A stretch of 64,000 bases of DNA from Dicaeum eximium. Lineage: Eukaryota; Chordata; Aves; Passeriformes; Dicaeidae. The DNA lies in assembly GCA_013396995.1 (NCBI GenBank), contig VWZP01005668.1:946806-1010805 (forward strand), read 5' to 3'. How positions within the stretch are numbered: position 1 is the stretch's first letter; every line of letters begins with the position of its first letter. Shown one piece after another: positions 48,957-60,684 of the stretch. Under the pieces are notes generated by a model, which was given only the letters and a program-made list of their open reading frames with translations, had not been told where the DNA came from and searched no databases. Position numbers and translations under genes: made by a program.

Positions 48957-51936
48957 TTTAGGGGAAATTAATATTGAATTAAANCTGAATCATAAAAAAA
49001 TCTCAGTTTTCTTAGCACACCTGGCTTCTCAGCTTGCCATGGTGTGCTCTGGCTGCTGCTGGGTTTGCCTGGCAGTGCTTGCTGCCCAGGGGGTGCAGCA
49101 CTGGAAAAGCTCTGGGCTCCCATCCACTCCAGATGCTCCTGAGCTTACCTCTGTGGCCCAGGATTTTGCTGACTTCTTACCATCACTTCTTTTAAAAGCC
49201 TAATAGCCTTTGTCTTCGTTAGTACTGCAGGTATGAGTAGGAACTAGGTTCCTGCAACACAGCAAAGAAGGTCATCCATTGAATTTGTGAGAATACTGAC
49301 CTCCCAAAACACATGGAAACAACACTTTATTTAACTTTTTTTTTTGTGTTGCTGCACCAGTTCTTTCTTTCTTTGTTTCCTTCATGAGTTGTCATTGAAA
49401 TTATAGATCCTTGCCTTTATTTGTCCTGCTGAAAATGGATTTCAATCCTTTTGTTTGCATGCTTCATTGCTAGAGATTTAGTTCTGTTTTGTTAAGTTGT
49501 GCTGGTGAGTGTGGTGGTGGTGTGCTTATTCCAGTCATGTTACACTCATGACTGGATAAAGAGAAGAACAAACTGAACTGTAAGTTTGTTTCTTCGTGGT
49601 TTAGAATAAACCCCGCTAAATGGCAACCTTGGAAATAAAAATTATGGAGCCCAAATACTGGTAAAAACATTATAGGGGAAAAGAGACATAAAGGGGAATC
49701 AGTCTTCCGTTTAAAGTATTGGTGTAGGAATTTTCTGTTCTAGCTTTTAGTGGTTGTCTTTGTGCCTCAGGCACATCTAAGAATGTATTTATACATGGTT
49801 AGGTTTCTTTGCCTATTAAAAGTGATTAATAAATATCATAAAAGAAATGTGAAGTGATATAAGTTTTAAAAATAAGAACACAATGCATACTTTAATTTTC
49901 ACAGAATTAAAGTTCGCTATTTTTTCTTTGGGACTCCTTGACTATGACTAGCCCAGGTTATCATTTGAAATAAATATTGACCTTGATTTGATGTGATGGC
50001 TTTTCTTTTGCTTTTTTTTTACCATTTATTTTCTTCTCTGTTCCTTTGTGTGTTGGAATGGAATGTGAACTTCATAAATGCCTCCTCTGCCATGCCAATG
50101 CCTTCATGCATGCTGTTTGGGTTTGACCATGCTATTCATTATCCATTGCATGTAAGATATGTACATTTTTATTTATTTTTACATTTTAGCCTTTTGTTAT
50201 TTGTTTTGAAAGTGTGGATTTGTTGGGAGGGAAAAGAAACTGCATAGCAAAAATTAAATAATTTTGAATTAGTAGAGAGCATATGTTAATGCAATTATAT
50301 TGAAGTTGCTAGTTTTATCAATCATATATAAATAGAAATGCAAACATTTTCTTGAAGTTTTCAGTAAATGTTTTAAAGAAATACTCAGGATCTTTGTCTG
50401 CAATCTTTTCAGTACATATTCTTTTCCTGAGAATATGTTTATTGTTTTTCCTCTTAGCAGACAGTAGGTCTTGTTAAGAATGATTCCGTATAGCCAGACA
50501 TGTACATTTTACCCTCAAGAAAAGGAAGAAATAATATTTTGTCTTCTGGAACTATTCTGTATTACAATCTTGAAAATAATGGCTACTGTTAAGCTCTTAG
50601 TACTCCAGACTGTTATATGAAGGCATCTTTTACCAGCTGTTCAGGATATTACTTTCTTCCAGTATGTACACGAATTGTGATGAAACATGCTTACATTCCT
50701 TGATAGAACAGTCACATGTACATTTGTCATGTAACTTCGCCAGAGAATGCTAAAATAGGAGGAATATAATCCTAATTTTCAAGGAAAGGACTTTAGTCTA
50801 CCCTGTATATGTCAGTATAGGAGAATTGCTGAAATCCCTTAATTTATTTTCTTTTTTAAAATTTTTTACTCTCAACTGTCAGATTTAAATGGTTAAGTAA
50901 TGTATCTCAATACTCCTATTTCTAAAGAAATGCACTTGCTTTTAGGGGATGCATTAAATAACTACTGGTTGATGAGGATGGATGATTTTTACACCACACA
51001 CAATATAAAGTCAATGGGGCTTAAGCAAAATTGCCAGAAAAAGAGTTGGATTCCCAACAACACATATGGAAGATGGCTGTGGCCAAGTAAATGTAGTCTA
51101 CAACTGAGAAGGAGCAGAGGCTGGAGGGTGGTCTGATACAGTTCAGCAGAGCTGCAGAGGTCTTCCAACACTCCTGTGGGGCCAGGGTTTTTACAGATGT
51201 AGGTCACCAAAGCTCTCTGTGCTCCATGGTTGAGGGTTGACATCATCAATGTTCCTTAGGTCTGGAAGTTTGGGTTTCAGTATTTCTGTGCTACAGGTTT
51301 CCTTCTTCTAAACTGAGATAAAAGTATTGATGTCAAGAGGAATCCTTTTGAAACTCCAAGGTGTTCAGGGAAGTCCTGTAATGCTGACAGTAAAAGTGGG
51401 GTTTATTTTTTATAAATCCCAGATAATTTTCTGTAATTGCTGCCTTTTTGAATCTTGAACCGTAGTCTATTCCCACATCATATCAGCAAGTCTGTTGTCT
51501 GCTCAAAGGAAACAGTTGCCCAGATTACTGGTTGGGTGGAAAACTCTCCCAAATTTCTCTCTCTCCTCTTGGAGGCAGGACATCAAGTGAGAGATTCATA
51601 TCTCCTGCTTCCTCTGCTTCCTCTTCCTCCCTAACCAGTACAGTCTGTGACATAGCAGGAGAAGGGGAAGCACCTCAGCATGAGCCCCATACATGACAGG
51701 CTGTGGACAGACACTGGCAATTAGTATTAATTTGATTTTCACATACCCAATTAACCTCTCTATTCAACAAAATTAAATAAATGAGAAAGGGCCACTAGTA
51801 AGGCTACAAGAGATTAAAATAGATGGGTAAGTAAACACAGTAAAGTAGGCTAATTTGAAATGAAGGGATTAGAGTGGTTTGTAATATTAAAGTACTCTGA
51901 CTTTATTATTTGGTCATTTAATATCTTCTGCTTCAG
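48072..51936 (+). other. CACNA2D1: Intron 9 in window (3,865 bp)
   Basis: It holds poly(T) at 48907-48955, a GC-richer patch at 49015-49200 of unknown origin and AT-rich remainder. No exon is seen. Confidence 0.88.
48907..48955. repeat. Poly(T), 49 bases, with an N nearby
   Basis: An uninterrupted run of 49 T's follows CCCCGGGGCTGG, and an N occurs at 48984. Base quality is probably low here. Reading through it as protein (a poly-Phe stretch) is an artefact. Confidence 0.92.
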
Positions 51937-52008
51937 AATCCTAAATCCCAGGAACCTGTTACGCTGGATTTTCTAGATGCTGAATTGGAAAATGATATTA
52001 AAGTTGAG
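51937..52008 (+). CDS. CACNA2D1: CACNA2D1 exon 10 in window (probably exon 19), with tandem acceptors
   Basis: This exon of 72 bases, 24 codons in phase 0, has a CTTCAG acceptor and a GTGAGA donor. It encodes NPKSQEPVTLDF then LDAELENDIKVE. A second in-frame AG ends at 51951 (TCCCAG), so an acceptor 15 bases downstream would drop exactly NPKSQ. In mammals the same five residues are the optional splice region B, produced by an alternative acceptor of exon 19. Confidence 0.96.
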
Positions 52009-53082
52009 GTGAGATTACCTGGTTTCTTAGCACCTGTTGCTGTTAGTATTTCACCATGTAATAACTGCAAGCAATAAATGTTCTAGATTTTGAATGGGTA
52101 TCTGAATTTTAAATTTCATAAGATGATGACTTTGTAGAGATGGCATTATATTTAGACAAATCCCAGCATTCTTTATAGGCAAGGGCAATGCATTATATTC
52201 CTCTCATTTTGAAAAACTCCATGACTGCTACTTAAATTCTTCTTCATGAAGTAACAATTCCTGGGGAGGAAGCTAGAAAAAATTTTCAAAACAGAATACT
52301 TTTTAATAGAATATTAAAATATTACCTGAAATATTTTAAGTATTTCCCTATCTCTTATTAATGCAAGATTGTTCTTATGGCAAGAAAGAGAACGGAGAAA
52401 CAAAGTTAAGTGTAGACAACAAATTAATTCCTCTGTATATTTTTCAGTTGCTGATTTTGTAATATATTCAGAAATTATAATTTTTTGAAATAAAGAGTTA
52501 GTTTTCTGAAATCAAATTAAAGGCTTTTTAACATTTTACATTTTTAAAAGAATTTTTACTGAAATTGTTATGTTATAATGACAGTAATCAGCCTGCCTTG
52601 GTACCTGTTTAATTCTGCCTGAAGTTTCTTTGAAATGGCTTCTTCAGAAGGGATTTACTCTCAAACTGGTACAAAAGTGTTTCTGTGAATCAGTGCTACC
52701 ACCTGAATCACACAGATGTGCTGGGAAGGCACAAGAAATGCTAGACAAAACTCCTTTTCATGCACTCAGAATTCATTCTCTCTCTGTCAGTGCCCAGCAT
52801 CAAGGAGTTTTATGACATGGTCTAGCAATTCGAAGTATACCAGAATTGTTGCTTCATAACTCCACTGATTGAGTATATATGTGGTTAAAACTACTTCTAA
52901 TTGGAAAAATCTGAAAATTGTTAACAAAATTTTTTTTTAAGAGTTGTGACTTCTATTTTCATTATAATTTTCTGTATTTTCAGAAATATTTTGATCACTT
53001 GAATGATTATTCATGTTACATGCAACACCGACACTTTATGGGTTTTTTTATTTCACTTTTTCCTTTTCTTCCTTGCCAATAG
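52009..53082 (+). other. CACNA2D1: Intron 10 in window (1,074 bp)
   Basis: The shortest intron here. I see nothing in it beyond AT-rich sequence and the CTTTTTCCTTTTCTTCC tract before the acceptor. Confidence 0.92.
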
Positions 53083-53154
53083 ATTCGGAAAAAAATGATA
53101 GATGGAGAAAGTGGAGAAAAAACATTTGAAACATTGGTCAAGTCCCAAGATGAG
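53083..53154 (+). CDS. CACNA2D1: CACNA2D1 exon 11 in window (probably exon 20)
   Basis: This exon of 72 bases, 24 codons in phase 0, has an AATAG acceptor and a GTAAGA donor. It encodes IRKKMIDGESGEKTFETL then VKSQDE. Mammals have FRTL where this has FETL, a charge reversal, as I recall. Confidence 0.97.
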
Positions 53155-56100
53155 GTAAGATAGGAACCCAAAGAGTTACATTTACAGGAATAAACCAAAC
53201 CAGAAAAATAATGTGAAATGGTGAAATGCTGGGATATTCATTTTGTAATGACAATTTGTAAGATTTTTTTTTCCTCCAGATTTGCTAGTTTTACTGGCTT
53301 AAAATAAAAAAAACTATGTACTTAGGAAAAAAAAAGAATTGTTTTGTTTCTTGGTTTCTTTGGTGCATCATTAATCAGGCAGTTGTTGATGAGGTCTTAC
53401 ACTCTGTTCAACAGGAAATGGACCCAGCCTACTTCTGTGCATGAATTCCAAAACAAAGTGCTTAATTTGCTTGCGGAGATGTGTGAGGATGGGTTTGGTA
53501 GTTTATATTGTGGTTGAATGGGAAGAAAGTTGTGAGAAAAAATAATAAAGTAACATTTTTATGCCATAAATGAAGACTCTTTGGGATAAGCAAATTCATC
53601 TTACAGTTATATCGTGTACTTTCTGAACAGCTTGTTGAGTTCTTTATTTTCTTGTCCAAAATACTTATTCCTGTTATAAACATTGCTACTGTTTTCTCTA
53701 TTAAGCAGACATGTTTCCTAGCAATAGGAAATACTCAAATTTGATATGGGTCATTACAGGGGTGCTCTACTTGTTGGGGACCTCAGTGAGAAGCAATCAT
53801 GACTGGTGTGCTGAAGGAGCAGCTCTGCCCAGAGTCTGCCCCACAGTTACAGTTCCACAGAGCTTTTTGAAACTCTTTTGCTCTGAAGAGAAGTCACTTT
53901 GAAGATCTGATGATTTAGCAGACGCTGCACAACCCGTATATATAAGCTCACTATAACAATACTTGGAAGAACTGTTTGCAGTTAATTCATAGTGGCTTTC
54001 CCCTCTTCCCATGTTCTTCAAGAGACCTTTAAGAATATCAAGTATCAGCATTGCCCTTGCCTCATTTACTGTTTCGTGCTTTCTCACAGTAAAATGCTAA
54101 ATTTACCAAGCTTTACAATACTGTTTTACAATCTCTGGGTAAATCCTGCTGTGTGAAAAAAAATGTGTTTTTTTCCTGAATGGTTCCACTGTTGGGGAAT
54201 GGTGCACAAATAGGTGTTTTCTGGGGCAGAGAGGCTAAGCCCCAGGGGATGCCAGTTCTGTCCCTCACCTGTGTCAGGAGCCCATGCTGTTTAGGATGCC
54301 ACCAGTGTTCCCTTAAGGGAAACTGGGTCATTCCTGACCCACTGTCAGAGAGTCCTGCTGGCATCTGAGTTGAGGATAAACTGCTACTGAAGGAAGAGAC
54401 TCCACGCTGGGACATTTTCGGATTTATGTTGTTTTGTTTAAGGAGTGCCTTTCCAGGTCTATGGGTGAAAAAGATTCTGTGTAGGTGGTTAGAAGAGGGA
54501 GGGTTAGAAGGTCACAAAAACACAGTAGCGCGATTAAGGTTGTACAAGAAATTGCATTAATAGCAAACATGTTGAAGAGATTTCAGGCTGTTTTTTTACA
54601 TTTCTCAGGCTCTGTGCTACAAAAGACCTGAAACATTTGGTCCTGCAACTCTGCCCAAAGAAAGAGGGAGGGAAGTATTGCAAATGCTGAAGTCAGTTAC
54701 AGTATCTGGGCAGGAGGGAGGATGTAATCCCTTGATGCATGAGAATATGCCAGTTACACACGGTCCAGACCACAATCTGTGTTGGAATAAAATATCCCAA
54801 GCCTTTGATCTCAGATGTTTCAATGCCAAAGAAATTAATTATCCTCACCTTCCCTTGCACCATGGCCCAAGATTTCTTCCTCTACCCAGACCTCTCTGAG
54901 AGAAGAAAGGAGCAGCCAGAGCTGGCTGGCTATGATCACTGCTTCCAGCCATTGCACCCTCCCAGCTCCAGGCTGATAGAACCAGAAAAAAGCTGCTTTA
55001 AACCACAGGCCACGCATGGGCCATGCATCACTTAGCACTTGATAGCTTCATATATTTTCTTATAAAGAGGGCTGATGTGGTCGGTTGCTCTGAACTGACA
55101 GTTGCAGTCTTCGGGCTTAAAATTTATGTTCTTTTTGTTTTGCTTTTTGGTTTAAGTTTGCATCGTTTTCCTTTTGTGTTGCAGCTGGCCCCAGCAGTGT
55201 CTTGGGAGATGACTTCATACTACAGCATAGAGACTGGACTTGTAGCAAATGTGGGTGGGGTGCACTGGAGTCTCCCAGGGCCTCGGGGGCTTTCCAAGTA
55301 ACAGAGGAGATGCCATAGGAACAAAAGCATTGCCACATTTGGCAGCTGGGGTGGGCAGTAGTGAAAACTGCAGGGTCACAGAGGCGGCAGTAACGTGTGT
55401 GAGCTCCTTGGCAGCGATCAGCGGGGCTGGGACGGTCTCAGACCGCCCACTGAGGAAGTGGGCAGAGGTAATGGGAGCAGAGGTGTGTGAGGATGGGTTA
55501 TGTGCTGGGTTTTCTTTGAAGGGACCTTTCAGCCAATTTGCTTTCCATCACTCTGACAGTGCTGGTGGGAACAGAATTTAATTACAGCACAGTTCTTCTC
55601 TTCCCAACCCTCCCACCTTGGGCACTGTTTTTCTCTTGTGGAGGTACACGAGTGGCCACGACACTGTGCCTGATTTGGAGGGACTGCCAGCACTCAGTTC
55701 AAGTGGCTAATTTTAGCCTGAACTACACATTAAGCATAAATGGGCTTCAATAGCAATCTCTTCACCTATCTTTTTACCTTAAATATAAAATATATCAGGG
55801 TACTAGACACTGTTATATGCATCTTCTTTCTGGTTTTCTTTTATCTTTTCTTCATTTTCTTTCAAAAATGACTATTAAATTATGTATACTGTCATGCTGT
55901 ACTGAAAAGCAGCAGCCAGGTAATGAGAAAGTTTCAATTTATTAATGTGATATAAGTCACCTCTTTTCCAAAGCCGTGGTCATTTTCCCACTGTCCTTTT
56001 ACCATAGGGGAAAAAAGAACCTAGAGGTATACCTGTGGTACCTTTCACCAATGTTTGCAATGTTACAGTTCAACAGCTGTACAGTCTTCATTGCTGGCAT

Positions 56101-56931
56101 ACTTACAGAAATTTGATTGTAAAGTAATAATATGTTGCAGCTGGCATAATCTTATCGTTTTCAAAGTGGAAGACTGAGTGAAATGATGTCAGATGGATTC
56201 ATGATTAAATCTATGGGGAACTGTGGGACTGTGCCTATCATGCTATTTTTCATACCACAAGTAAACAAATGGCAAAGATTATCCTAATGTATTAAGTTAT
56301 TTAAAAATAAACATTTATTTCAATGTTAAATTTTTTCCCAAATTCAAGACCTTACTAATGAGATTAGGAACACATGTTAAGTTTAGCAGGGGGTGTCTAT
56401 ACAATCAGAATTACCAGACTGTGCCTGTAGTTATGATTCAAATTTAAATGCATTAAGCCAATGGTGCTGTGACCTGAAAGGACAGACTTGGTGTTTTTGT
56501 TTTAGAGACTTACCTTACCTACAAAAAGTCTTTTTGTAACTGAGGTTTTGGTTTTTTTCTTAATCTTTTCATAGTTTAACTGCAAAAGATCCATAAAAGA
56601 GAAAACATTTTTTATCAAATTTAAATCACATAGGTAATGGTTTGCATAGGTCTGGCTAATGTGAAAATTATAGGTCAGGTTTGTCTGATTTCATTTAAAT
56701 TTAAATTTTGCTAATGTTCAGTAAAAATTATACAGTTGATTATTTTGTAAAACATATATTTGGAAAATATTTAAGGAAAGCAGTTGAAGCTCAACCCATT
56801 ATTTTAGCAAAATAATAAATAGAAATCCAACAGATCTGTACTTGATTTTACATAGTATTTCTCAAGAAAGGTCACAATTGTTGAAACTCCTTAGTTTAAT
56901 AATTTAATTTTTCACCAATATTTCTTTTTAG
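53155..56931 (+). other. CACNA2D1: Intron 11 in window (3,777 bp)
   Basis: The middle, about 54150-55720, is clearly GC-richer than its surroundings and carries frames of about 100 codons on both strands. None shows a family motif, a start context or splice support. It may be an old transposon I cannot name. The flanks show nothing. Confidence 0.85.
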
Positions 56932-56993
56932 AGGTATATTGATAAAGGAAACAGAACATATACATGGACTGCTGTGAATGGCACTGATTACAG
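56932..56993 (+). CDS. CACNA2D1: CACNA2D1 exon 12 in window (probably exon 21)
   Basis: This exon has 62 bases: 20 codons plus two bases (AG) of a Ser codon. It has a TTTTTAG acceptor and a GTAACT donor. It encodes RYIDKGNRTYTWTAVNGTDY. NRT and NGT are glycosylation sequons conserved in mammals. Confidence 0.97.
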
Positions 56994-58662
56994 GTAACTC
57001 ATTTCTGCTCAGTGACTTCCTTTTTTATTTAAGTGTCCTTTTGGTTAATTTTGGTTAATATTTCTAGCATTACACTTTCTATACTAGCTAAGGTGACACT
57101 GGTGTATATATTATTTCAAATTCATTTAAGCACACAGCATTATAACATGAGAAGGAATGTTGAAACATTCCTTAGCATTAACCAAAACAATTAGAGGTTT
57201 TCCAAGTCTCAGGAAAGTTAAACTACTCTAGTTCAAAACTACATGGTATAAATATTGAATCAAATTTTGTCCAAAATGCTATTTCTGTAATGGTGAATTA
57301 CAGTAGTTCTCAGCCAGGTTGGATCTCAATTTCTGTTTTCTTCTGTACAGGTGTACAGTCACGGAGAATGCAAAAATTAATTTGAGTGTAAAACCAAACA
57401 AATCAGTTTTAACAACAGAACATAAACCTAGGATATTCTATTCACTATCCCATTTTTCTGTTGGATTGCCTCTGTCTTTATACTCTATAAGAAAAGGAAG
57501 TTTTTCTCAGACTGCCATCTAGCAATCACTAGAGAAATACATTTGATTTATATGACTTCTTAATTCTGCCTGAGCTTCCTGGCATAAGATATAGCCATAA
57601 ATCCTCAGAGTATCCTTGCAGAAAACCTATTAAACATAAAATTGTAGATTTTAATTAGCAATTTCTGCTAGCAGTAACTGTTAATGACAGGTACACTGCC
57701 ACTGATTTCCCTAGAGAAGAATTGGTAGAACGCTATCACTAAATATTCAGCGATAGCGATATCACTAAACATTCAGCAATTTATATTCTGTATAAATTGC
57801 AAATGTGTCATTAAAGGTCAGCTCATTTATGGCTCAACTGTACAACATTTTTAGGATTAGTTTCTGCAGCTCTTCATTAGGAACTGATGCAGTTGTGCAT
57901 GGATAAAATCAAAGTGTAAAAATTAAGGATGCTACTTGGGAGTTGATGATACCTATTTAATGATTACTCATACCTCCTGTCCTTTACATACATTTTTAGA
58001 ACTGAACTCTTCTACATATGTGTAGAATTTAGCTGCAAAAATAACTCTTACATATTTTGAACAAAAATAAGTTTAATATAAAAGAAAACATTGCAAATGC
58101 TCTGCAAATCTTAAAATATTATGTTCAATAACTGTTAGTGGTGACTGCATGAATAAAGAAAATATGTTTTTTGGATTCTGAAAGCATTGTGAATACAAGT
58201 ATTGCCAAATGCATTTCCAGGAGAATATTGATTGTTGTTTTATCAGTGAGAGTCTCTCGTTGTGTGATGTGTGCAAATCAGCACAGTATTAAGTGGTATT
58301 TCTCCAGTTAGTGATCACCATGGCATATCATATTGGGATGTTAAATGCGTCAGAGGAAAATACAAAAATCAAGTATTTTTTTATTTGCAGTTATTTGGAA
58401 ATTCCTTGCTTAGCTGCTAAAAAGTGCATTTGTGTTTAAAAGTGTAAATAATATTCAAAATAAGCACAGGGACCATCAGGACTGGCATAAACGTACTTGT
58501 GGCTGTTACTAAGTGTGAGGCTGGTACGTCACTGTGGGCCTGCCTCATCTCCTGACAGCCCAAATTCCACAACTGTTAATTACTTTCAAAACACAAAGAA
58601 GCTGAAACTGGAAAACTGCTGCAAATAACATAATTGCTTTACTGGTCTCATTTCTGTTGCAG
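56994..58662 (+). other. CACNA2D1: Intron 12 in window (1,669 bp)
   Basis: It holds a small cluster of repeats and inverted repeats at 57731-57799 and otherwise nothing recognisable. Confidence 0.9.
57731..57799. repeat. Clustered direct and inverted repeats
   Basis: TATCACTAAATATTCAG at 57734 recurs at 57760 with one change (period 26). CGCTATC (57731) pairs with GATAGCG (57752). CAATTTATA (57777-57785) pairs with TATAAATTG (57791-57799). Confidence 0.85.
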
Positions 58663-58739
58663 TTTGGCACTGGTGTTACCATCATACAGCTTTTATTATA
58701 TTAAAGCCAAAATAGATGAACCAATAACTCAAGCCAGAT
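58663..58739 (+). CDS. CACNA2D1: CACNA2D1 exon 13 in window (probably exon 22)
   Basis: This exon has 77 bases: it completes the Ser codon (AG|T), then 25 codons, then the first base (T) of the next. It has a TTGCAG acceptor and a GTAAGT donor. It encodes LALVLPSYSFYYIKAK then IDEPITQAR. In mammals the optional exon 23 (splice region C) can follow at this point. Confidence 0.97.
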
Positions 58740-60623
58740 GTAAGTACTGTAAAGATTCCCTGGTTTTGTCCGGTGTTGCCAAGTCTCAGATTCACTTAAA
58801 AAACAATGTTTGAAATTCACAAATTTTGTGGAATTCACTGATGTTATCATGATGTACCCAAAATCTTCAGCAATGATTCTAACCTGTTGTAACATCTGAG
58901 GTGCAAGAAATATTCTATAAAAATAGAATATGTGCAGAACCTGTCAGTTCCACTGACAATCTCTACCCCTTGCTCTGTGCCTATAGAATCATTGCTTTGT
59001 GTATCCTCTATTGCTGTCATTTTAAGGGTCTGGATATTACTTTTTTTTCATTCTATTAGCAAAATATAGTGATATAGACTATAAGAGTAAAACATTTTTT
59101 GTATTTTAGTTACAGTATAATATTTAGCAAATTATCTCTGCTAGAACAATGGGATAGCCCTGTTTGGTTTGGGTGGCAGTTAGGTTTTTAGTTTGCGTTT
59201 TACAAATAGTTTTAGTGGATGTTTGCGTTGTAGTTTTAGATTAGACTGATTTCAAACCATTAACAGATTCCAAAGTGATAGTTAGATATTATACTTGTCA
59301 GTATTCAAAGGGGTATTTTTATTAGGTGTAGCTTAACTGTAGTCTAGGTAGTACACAAAATACCAATCACAGCCTTTTAAATTTATCCAGGTGTTATGAT
59401 AAATTTAGAACAAGTATGTAGTTCAATAGAAAGTTCAAAAAACACTAAAAGCCTGAGAGAGGCATAGGTACTGTTAGTTTAGAGAAAACTTGGTTAGCAC
59501 TACATCACTCTGCCATCGCTCCCACATATGAAGAAGAATAGAGCAACTTCTAATGAGTGATTTATTTTGTAACTTTTTCCAATAGCAAATACTTTAAAAT
59601 TAAATTTTTAAGCAGAGAGTATGATTCTCTTGATAGATTAGATAATCTGGTTTTGCACTTATATCAATAAAACCTGCAAAACAGACCCTTGAAATAGCCA
59701 CAGTGGTAGAGAAGGTACTGAGAAATAACTAAGAACCTATTCTTCAGTCTTCAGAGGTGTTTGTCTTCTTTTTTTCCAGACTAGAGCTGTATGTAAATTG
59801 AACCTTTGAATCTATGTACAATATTTTTATTCAAGGGGCTTTTTGAATAAAATATTGGTTTGTGACCCCTTGTGCTTTACCCTGTTTTTTTCTGTTTCCC
59901 TGCTTTCTCTTTCTGATGGATAGTGGCATCCAATGAGGGCAAGTATATTCTTGTTGCTCAATTTCCTTCTGTTTACTGCAGTTGATATTTTTCACTTATA
60001 TTTCTATTCCTACTGGATATTCTCCTCTGTATTCCTCATCTCTGGATTTTCTTCATGATCATTGGGTTCCATAGCAATAGAATGGGAAAAACAAAAGTGA
60101 AGTATTTTTCTGTTTTCATGTACATTTTAATATGTTGCTCATCTCTAATCCTTCTTTGTCTGGTCCTATCAGTGTTCAGTGATGTCATCTATTAAAGCCA
60201 TTTTTTTTCAGTAGGATTTACAGTGATGCTACTACAGTTGAGTTTTTTGCACTTTATTCCAGAAAATATAAGGAGTATTTTTCTTCATGTTCTAACAACT
60301 CAGAGTCACAAGTATTTATTTGTATCAGAATTTACTTCTAGTGAAAATGTCTCATTTGTTTTCATGTTGCTATGCTAATTAAATGTCTTCCTTAAATAAA
60401 TTGTTAGATATTATCTTACTGTTTCCAGTTGTATATAATAATCAAGTAATTTCTTCTATGTTGTGAAATACTGAGAAGAATAAAATTCATTAGAGGGAAA
60501 ATGTCTCAAACATTTCTTTCTAAATTCATGGATGCATGCAAAAATTAGCCAAACAGTTTGAGAAGAGAAACGATGACAAAAAATCCAGTTTACTTACTTG
60601 GTGTTTACTGTTCATCTTTTTAG
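58740..60623 (+). other. CACNA2D1: Intron 13 in window (1,884 bp)
   Basis: Mammals have the 21-base exon 23 (splice region C, Lys-rich) in this position. I searched for a short AG...GT block giving a Lys-rich heptapeptide in frame and found none free of stop codons or frame errors. No other content is seen. Confidence 0.82.
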
Positions 60624-60684
60624 TTACAGAAACACTGATGCTTGAGCATTTTGATGAAGCTGGCTATACGTTTTTAGCACCGAG
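60624..60684 (+). CDS. CACNA2D1: CACNA2D1 exon 14 in window (probably exon 24)
   Basis: This exon has 61 bases: two bases finish the codon begun in exon 13 (T|TT, Phe), then 19 codons (TETLMLEHFDEAGYTFLAP), then AG of the next Arg codon. It has a CTTTTTAG acceptor and a GTTGGT donor, the weakest donor of the set. Mammals read [21 protein letters not shown] here. The junction residue and the LMLEH stretch are diverged, but GYTF.AP and the phase fix the identity. Confidence 0.93.

Noticed and set aside
48856..49203. 115-codon frame with a poly-Phe run
   Set aside because: It is created by the 49-base poly(T) and crosses an ambiguous base. It is not a gene.
60061..60115. A-rich block after CCATAG/CAATAG considered as a microexon 23
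   Set aside because: In the phase required by exon 13, the 21-base candidate begins with a TAA stop. The longer candidates hit TGA or have a length that breaks the frame.
60549..60623. Open, in-frame 75-base extension upstream of exon 14 beginning after TTAG, reading SKQFEKRNDDKKSS, considered as a bird version of splice region C
   Set aside because: The AG has no polypyrimidine tract before it, and the extension runs through the real tract as a hydrophobic stretch (CLLFIFL). The match to the mammalian Lys-rich peptide is only compositional.
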